From NCBI RefSeq assembly GCF_042679605.1, contig NZ_JBHTMU010000017.1:1-64000 (forward strand): a DNA stretch of 64,000 nt, written 5' to 3'. This document shows, one piece after another, positions 60,774 to 64,000 of the stretch (positions within the stretch are counted from its first letter, which is position 1; each line of letters begins with the position of its first letter). The position numbers were made by a program, and so were the translations under genes. Source of the DNA: Litorisediminicola beolgyonensis. GTDB lineage: Bacteria > Pseudomonadota > Alphaproteobacteria > Rhodobacterales > Rhodobacteraceae. The notes under the pieces were generated by a model. The model saw only the letters and a program-made list of their open reading frames with translations, had not been told where the DNA came from and made no database searches.

Positions 60774-63700
60774 TTATTGATGGTAGCGTAGCTTTCCTTG
60801 TCGTGACGTCGAACCACATACGATCTGATCTGCAATCTCCTGATTACAAAATTCATCGACGTAATCTTTGATTGCGTGAGCTGTCTCTAGCGCCCTCTTG
60901 TCGTGAGGGACGTGGCCCGCAAGCGTCATTGGCATAATCACCAGGCACTTGGCCATTGCACGTGAGATGGCAACATTTGTCCTCTCGAGCTGCATGAGAA
61001 AGGCTTCCTCTCCCATGATTACGTCTGCATCGCCGACACCGAATGTGACAATAATCGTATGCCGTTGCCCACCTTGGAATTTTTCTACGGTATCGACCGC
61101 CGAGTCGATCAGGTCCGGCGGATCGGATGGGAATATTGATCTCAGTTCGCGAACCACCAACGCGCGCTGGGCCCGATGCGGCGTTACGATGCCGATACAC
61201 CTCCCCCAGAACTGATCGGGCGTAGGTACCGCATGCGTTGCGGCACCTCGTCCGTCAAGCTCTGCACTCACCGTTTGCCTCAAGCACCAAGTCAATGCCG
61301 CGACGATCTTGGCTTCAAAGGAATTACTTTGCGACGACAGGTCATCGTCATGGAGCAGCGTCAGCACCTTCTTGTTGACGTCCAGAATCTGCAGCCACAG
61401 AGGCGACCAAGGTAGCCCTCCGGGAAAGCCGGATGCGGGGGTCGGCAGCGCAGCCAAGTGATGGAGCGTTGTCGCAGCGTTTACTGCCTTCAATGTCGCT
61501 CGATAGCCAATCGTTCGGGCATAGGCCACGATGTCTTCTGCCGAGCGGTAATTCTCTTCGAGGGGACACGGCGTGATATTGCTACCGAAGGGACGGTCGA
61601 GCAGGTACTTCTGGATACTGCCCACCAAGTATTCGGCCCCTTTAGGTGGCTCAAGCGCCATGATCGGCGGCATCTGAAGATGGTCGCCGGCAATGATCAA
61701 TCGCGCATCATCTTTCAGTGTGGCCAAAGGTGAGATCGCCGTGGTGACCTGGGCCTGCGAGCTTTCGTCAACGATCACGACATCAAACACTGGTCCAACA
61801 CTGTTACCAGACGTCCACTCTGCGAGCTTGTATGCCTGCATCGTCGACGTGGCAACTATGGTCACGGCATCGGTGTTTGCCAAGCTTGCAAGACAGTCCT
61901 GGGTTTCTTGATTGGCTTGGTTCAGATGGAATGATTCGACATGCAGATGTGAGTTGGCTGCAGTGAAGGACTTGGGAACTTGCGAGGAGGAATATCCAAC
62001 GTAAACTTCGGCTGGACAGGTCGCATCGTTATCCAACGCTTCAACAACGCGACCAATAATTTCTTCCACAGCCTTATACGTTGGTCCCGCGATCAATAGC
62101 TTTAGTGGCTGACTTCTCCCCACGGCATCATGGACGAGACCATGAATGCAACCGGCAAGTGTCTGCGTTTTCCCCGTCCCAGGAGGTCCCCAAATGATCG
62201 TCAGCCCTTTTTCCGCCGCGTGCGCGACGGCATCGGTCTGGCTGCAGTTCAGGTTGTGCTTAACCTTGGCGTAGGCGGCAACCGACGCGGCTTGAGCCGG
62301 GGCGACGACAGATGTTGCGTGGACTGCATCTGCCGCCCAGAGTATGCGGGCCAGAGGGGTAACAGGGTCGGAGCCGGGGCTCGGTGGACTTGCACCCATC
62401 GCAGTGGCCGCATTGTTATCTGCTACAGCAATCGGAGGATTTCCTACAGCTATCAGAAGCTTTTTTACCGTTTCGTACCATTTGAATGAGCTCTGACCTT
62501 TTGTAACAAAGATGTCATTCAGCAGATCTACATTCGAATTGGCAACAAGATACGGGGCGAAAGCAGGATCACGCCAGTTGGTCAGCTTCAGGACCGCTTT
62601 TCGGGTGCCTCGATCGAAGGACACGAGTGTCACGGAAAGTGCCGACCATAGCGGCGTGATCAGAGTATCGTTCTGACCTGAGTACGGGGGGGCGCCAAGG
62701 GGGATTAGGTCCCTCCCGCGTTGCAAGGGAAGTCCGGGATACCCTTCCTTGCCAAGAGCAAGATATCCCTCGTTGTCGTCGAGCTTGGCTTCGGTTGAAC
62801 CTGGGAGAACATCAAAAACGTACTCTTCCGGCATCCCTGTCGGCTGGCCATTGGTAAGCCGAATAGCTTCATAACTGGCCTCCAATGCCTCGGCATCGAG
62901 CGCCAGGCGCTGGTGGGACTCCAGCTTCCTGGTGTGATACTGTAGTTCCTCCCACCAAACCCAAAGCTTGCTGTCAAACGCAACGTTCCGAGCCCCCTGC
63001 GGAATCGACAATGCCAGCTTAGGGGCGTTTGCCTTGAGCTGCCCTTTGAAATCCGTCCGAAGCCGCTCAACTATGCTGTTCAATGCCCGGCACTGTTTGT
63101 CCAATGCATTGGCGAATTCCTGGATAACGGTGTTTCGGGGGACGGTAACGGAACCCCGCCTAATCGTGGTGACGTTGCTCCAGATCTCGTAAATTCGTTC
63201 CCTCGGTATGCCGTTGGTCAGGAACTCTCTATAGAATGCATCCCCAAGCCGAACTGGTCCGGGGCCGGAAAAGTAGGTTTCCACCGTGTCGAATAAGGTG
63301 ATGACGTGAGGTGTCGGGGCAAAAACAACTCGCCGAACAATCTCATCAATGAAAACAACGCAAGGGCTGACTGCGCCATCGGGCTTCTCGATCAACTCAT
63401 CGGCCGGAAATAGCCACGCCAGCGCCTTGGTTTTACGGTTGGTCAGGCTCAACACCCTCGGCAAATGCCGCCCCATTGCCGCACAAAGCTCTTCAAACTG
63501 ACGTTGCTCCCAGAACGCAACTTGTGCCGTGAGTGGAGTTCTCCCGGCGGCGCGAACAAATGCCTCGGCCTGATCAACCATATCCGACAGCGTCGACAAG
63601 AGTCCTTCCAGAGCGACCCATTCGTCAGCCAGCGTCTTCTGGTCCACGACAAAGCACTTAGGTGCAAATCTTCGCGGGGATTGACCTTTTACATACGCAG

Positions 63701-63989
63701 TTGCTCGACCCAGTATTGACAGCCCAGTAAGCAGGCCAGCACTTGGGTCGAAATTGACCGTAATAGCTACATGGAGCTGTGGCGCAGGCGCCAAGCTTGC
63801 CAGCACAGCCGCATTATCCACGCTCGTCGTAGAGGAAATCAGCGCCTGTGCCCTAGCGGGGATACGGCTCCGTTCCTTCTTGAGGTGACTGTGCTGTTGG
63901 AAAGCGGGATGCGCCGATTGTGCGCTCGCTGCACCTGCAGTGTCCTGGATAGCATTGATCTGCAGCGTTTTTCTCGCGCCTCGAGTCAT
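60774..63989 (-). CDS. SF1 helicase of the DNA2/NAM7 (AAA_11/AAA_12) type, possibly truncated at the window edge
   Basis: This is a 1071-aa protein from the first ATG in the window; the frame stays open beyond it to the end, so the true start may lie outside. The N-terminal 570 residues are of unknown family. The helicase core has Walker A GPPGTGKTQ (601-609), motif II DESSQ (741-745), GDHLQMPP (768-775), ENYRS (812-816), EKFQGGQ and NVAISRA (1005-1011), all typical of UPF1/DNA2-like superfamily 1 enzymes. The C-terminus ends shortly after. It faces the methyltransferase gene tail to tail, which suggests a defence module, but no known system is recognised. Confidence 0.78.
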   Translation of the reverse strand: MTRGARKTLQINAIQDTAGAASAQSAHPAFQQHSHLKKERSRIPARAQALISSTTSVDNAAVLASLAPAPQLHVAITVNFDPSAGLLTGLSILGRATAYVKGQSPRRFAPKCFVVDQKTLADEWVALEGLLSTLSDMVDQAEAFVRAAGRTPLTAQVAFWEQRQFEELCAAMGRHLPRVLSLTNRKTKALAWLFPADELIEKPDGAVSPCVVFIDEIVRRVVFAPTPHVITLFDTVETYFSGPGPVRLGDAFYREFLTNGIPRERIYEIWSNVTTIRRGSVTVPRNTVIQEFANALDKQCRALNSIVERLRTDFKGQLKANAPKLALSIPQGARNVAFDSKLWVWWEELQYHTRKLESHQRLALDAEALEASYEAIRLTNGQPTGMPEEYVFDVLPGSTEAKLDDNEGYLALGKEGYPGLPLQRGRDLIPLGAPPYSGQNDTLITPLWSALSVTLVSFDRGTRKAVLKLTNWRDPAFAPYLVANSNVDLLNDIFVTKGQSSFKWYETVKKLLIAVGNPPIAVADNNAATAMGASPPSPGSDPVTPLARILWAADAVHATSVVAPAQAASVAAYAKVKHNLNCSQTDAVAHAAEKGLTIIWGPPGTGKTQTLAGCIHGLVHDAVGRSQPLKLLIAGPTYKAVEEIIGRVVEALDNDATCPAEVYVGYSSSQVPKSFTAANSHLHVESFHLNQANQETQDCLASLANTDAVTIVATSTMQAYKLAEWTSGNSVGPVFDVVIVDESSQAQVTTAISPLATLKDDARLIIAGDHLQMPPIMALEPPKGAEYLVGSIQKYLLDRPFGSNITPCPLEENYRSAEDIVAYARTIGYRATLKAVNAATTLHHLAALPTPASGFPGGLPWSPLWLQILDVNKKVLTLLHDDDLSSQSNSFEAKIVAALTWCLRQTVSAELDGRGAATHAVPTPDQFWGRCIGIVTPHRAQRALVVRELRSIFPSDPPDLIDSAVDTVEKFQGGQRHTIIVTFGVGDADVIMGEEAFLMQLERTNVAISRAMAKCLVIMPMTLAGHVPHDKRALETAHAIKDYVDEFCNQEIADQIVCGSTSRQGKLRYHQ

Positions 63990-64000
63990 ACCGGCAATCT

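Noticed and set aside
1..64000. CRISPR arrays and rRNA genes
   Set aside because: No regularly spaced direct repeats and no rRNA-like stretches were seen.

Overview
The window is high-GC DNA whose gene content points to an alphaproteobacterium, most likely of the Rhodobacteraceae. The indications are a KfrA/MobV mobilizable module, a recombinase operon with DUF2924, a DUF3489 protein, and a tail module resembling the gene transfer agent (GTA) tail of Rhodobacter. The taxon is inferred from families, not proven.

Region 1 (about 170-17043) is a 16.8 kb integrative mobilizable island that sits in a tRNA-Ser(GCU) gene. It is bounded by a 53-bp direct repeat made of the 5' half of the tRNA plus ten upstream bases. 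The intact tRNA is at the right end and the orphan 5' half at the left. The island encodes a tyrosine integrase with an overlapping HTH protein, a MobV-type relaxase preceded by a hairpin that may be oriT, a KfrA-like protein, a primase-like replication protein and an HNH endonuclease. It also carries a type I restriction system in which hsdM, and probably hsdR, has a one-base frameshift, and a large membrane protein with a possible PD-(D/E)XK nuclease core. It looks like an integrated mobilizable plasmid with defence cargo. A remnant of an IS3-type transposase lies just outside its left end.

Region 2 (about 17.4-59.4 kb) is a prophage. Left to right it has a DUF3883 nuclease-like gene; a leftward operon with a large serine recombinase; a 749-aa protein of unknown function; small regulators (Com-like zinc finger, sigma-like factor); a replication/recombination block (RecA-like ATPase, possible ssDNA-binding protein, DEAH helicase, Cas4-like nuclease, primase-helicase, RuvC-like resolvase); and two DNA methyltransferases. 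These are followed by lambda-type head genes (Nu1, GpA, gpW, portal, protease-capsid fusion), tail genes with a -1 frameshift chaperone, a GTA-like tail tip (DUF2460, DUF2163, NlpC/P60, TIM-barrel baseplate protein), and lysis genes (M15 peptidase and nested spanins). A reversed uracil-DNA-glycosylase-like gene interrupts the tail operon.

Region 3 (about 59.4-64 kb) has lower GC and holds a DNA methyltransferase facing a large SF1 helicase that may run off the window. This may be part of another defence locus, or cargo at the prophage end.

The points most worth a second look are: the cytosine methyltransferase gene, whose 3' part is family-like in two reading frames; the glycosylase-like moron; the methyltransferase-helicase pair; the membrane nuclease-like protein; and the tRNA whose 5' half was supplied by the island.
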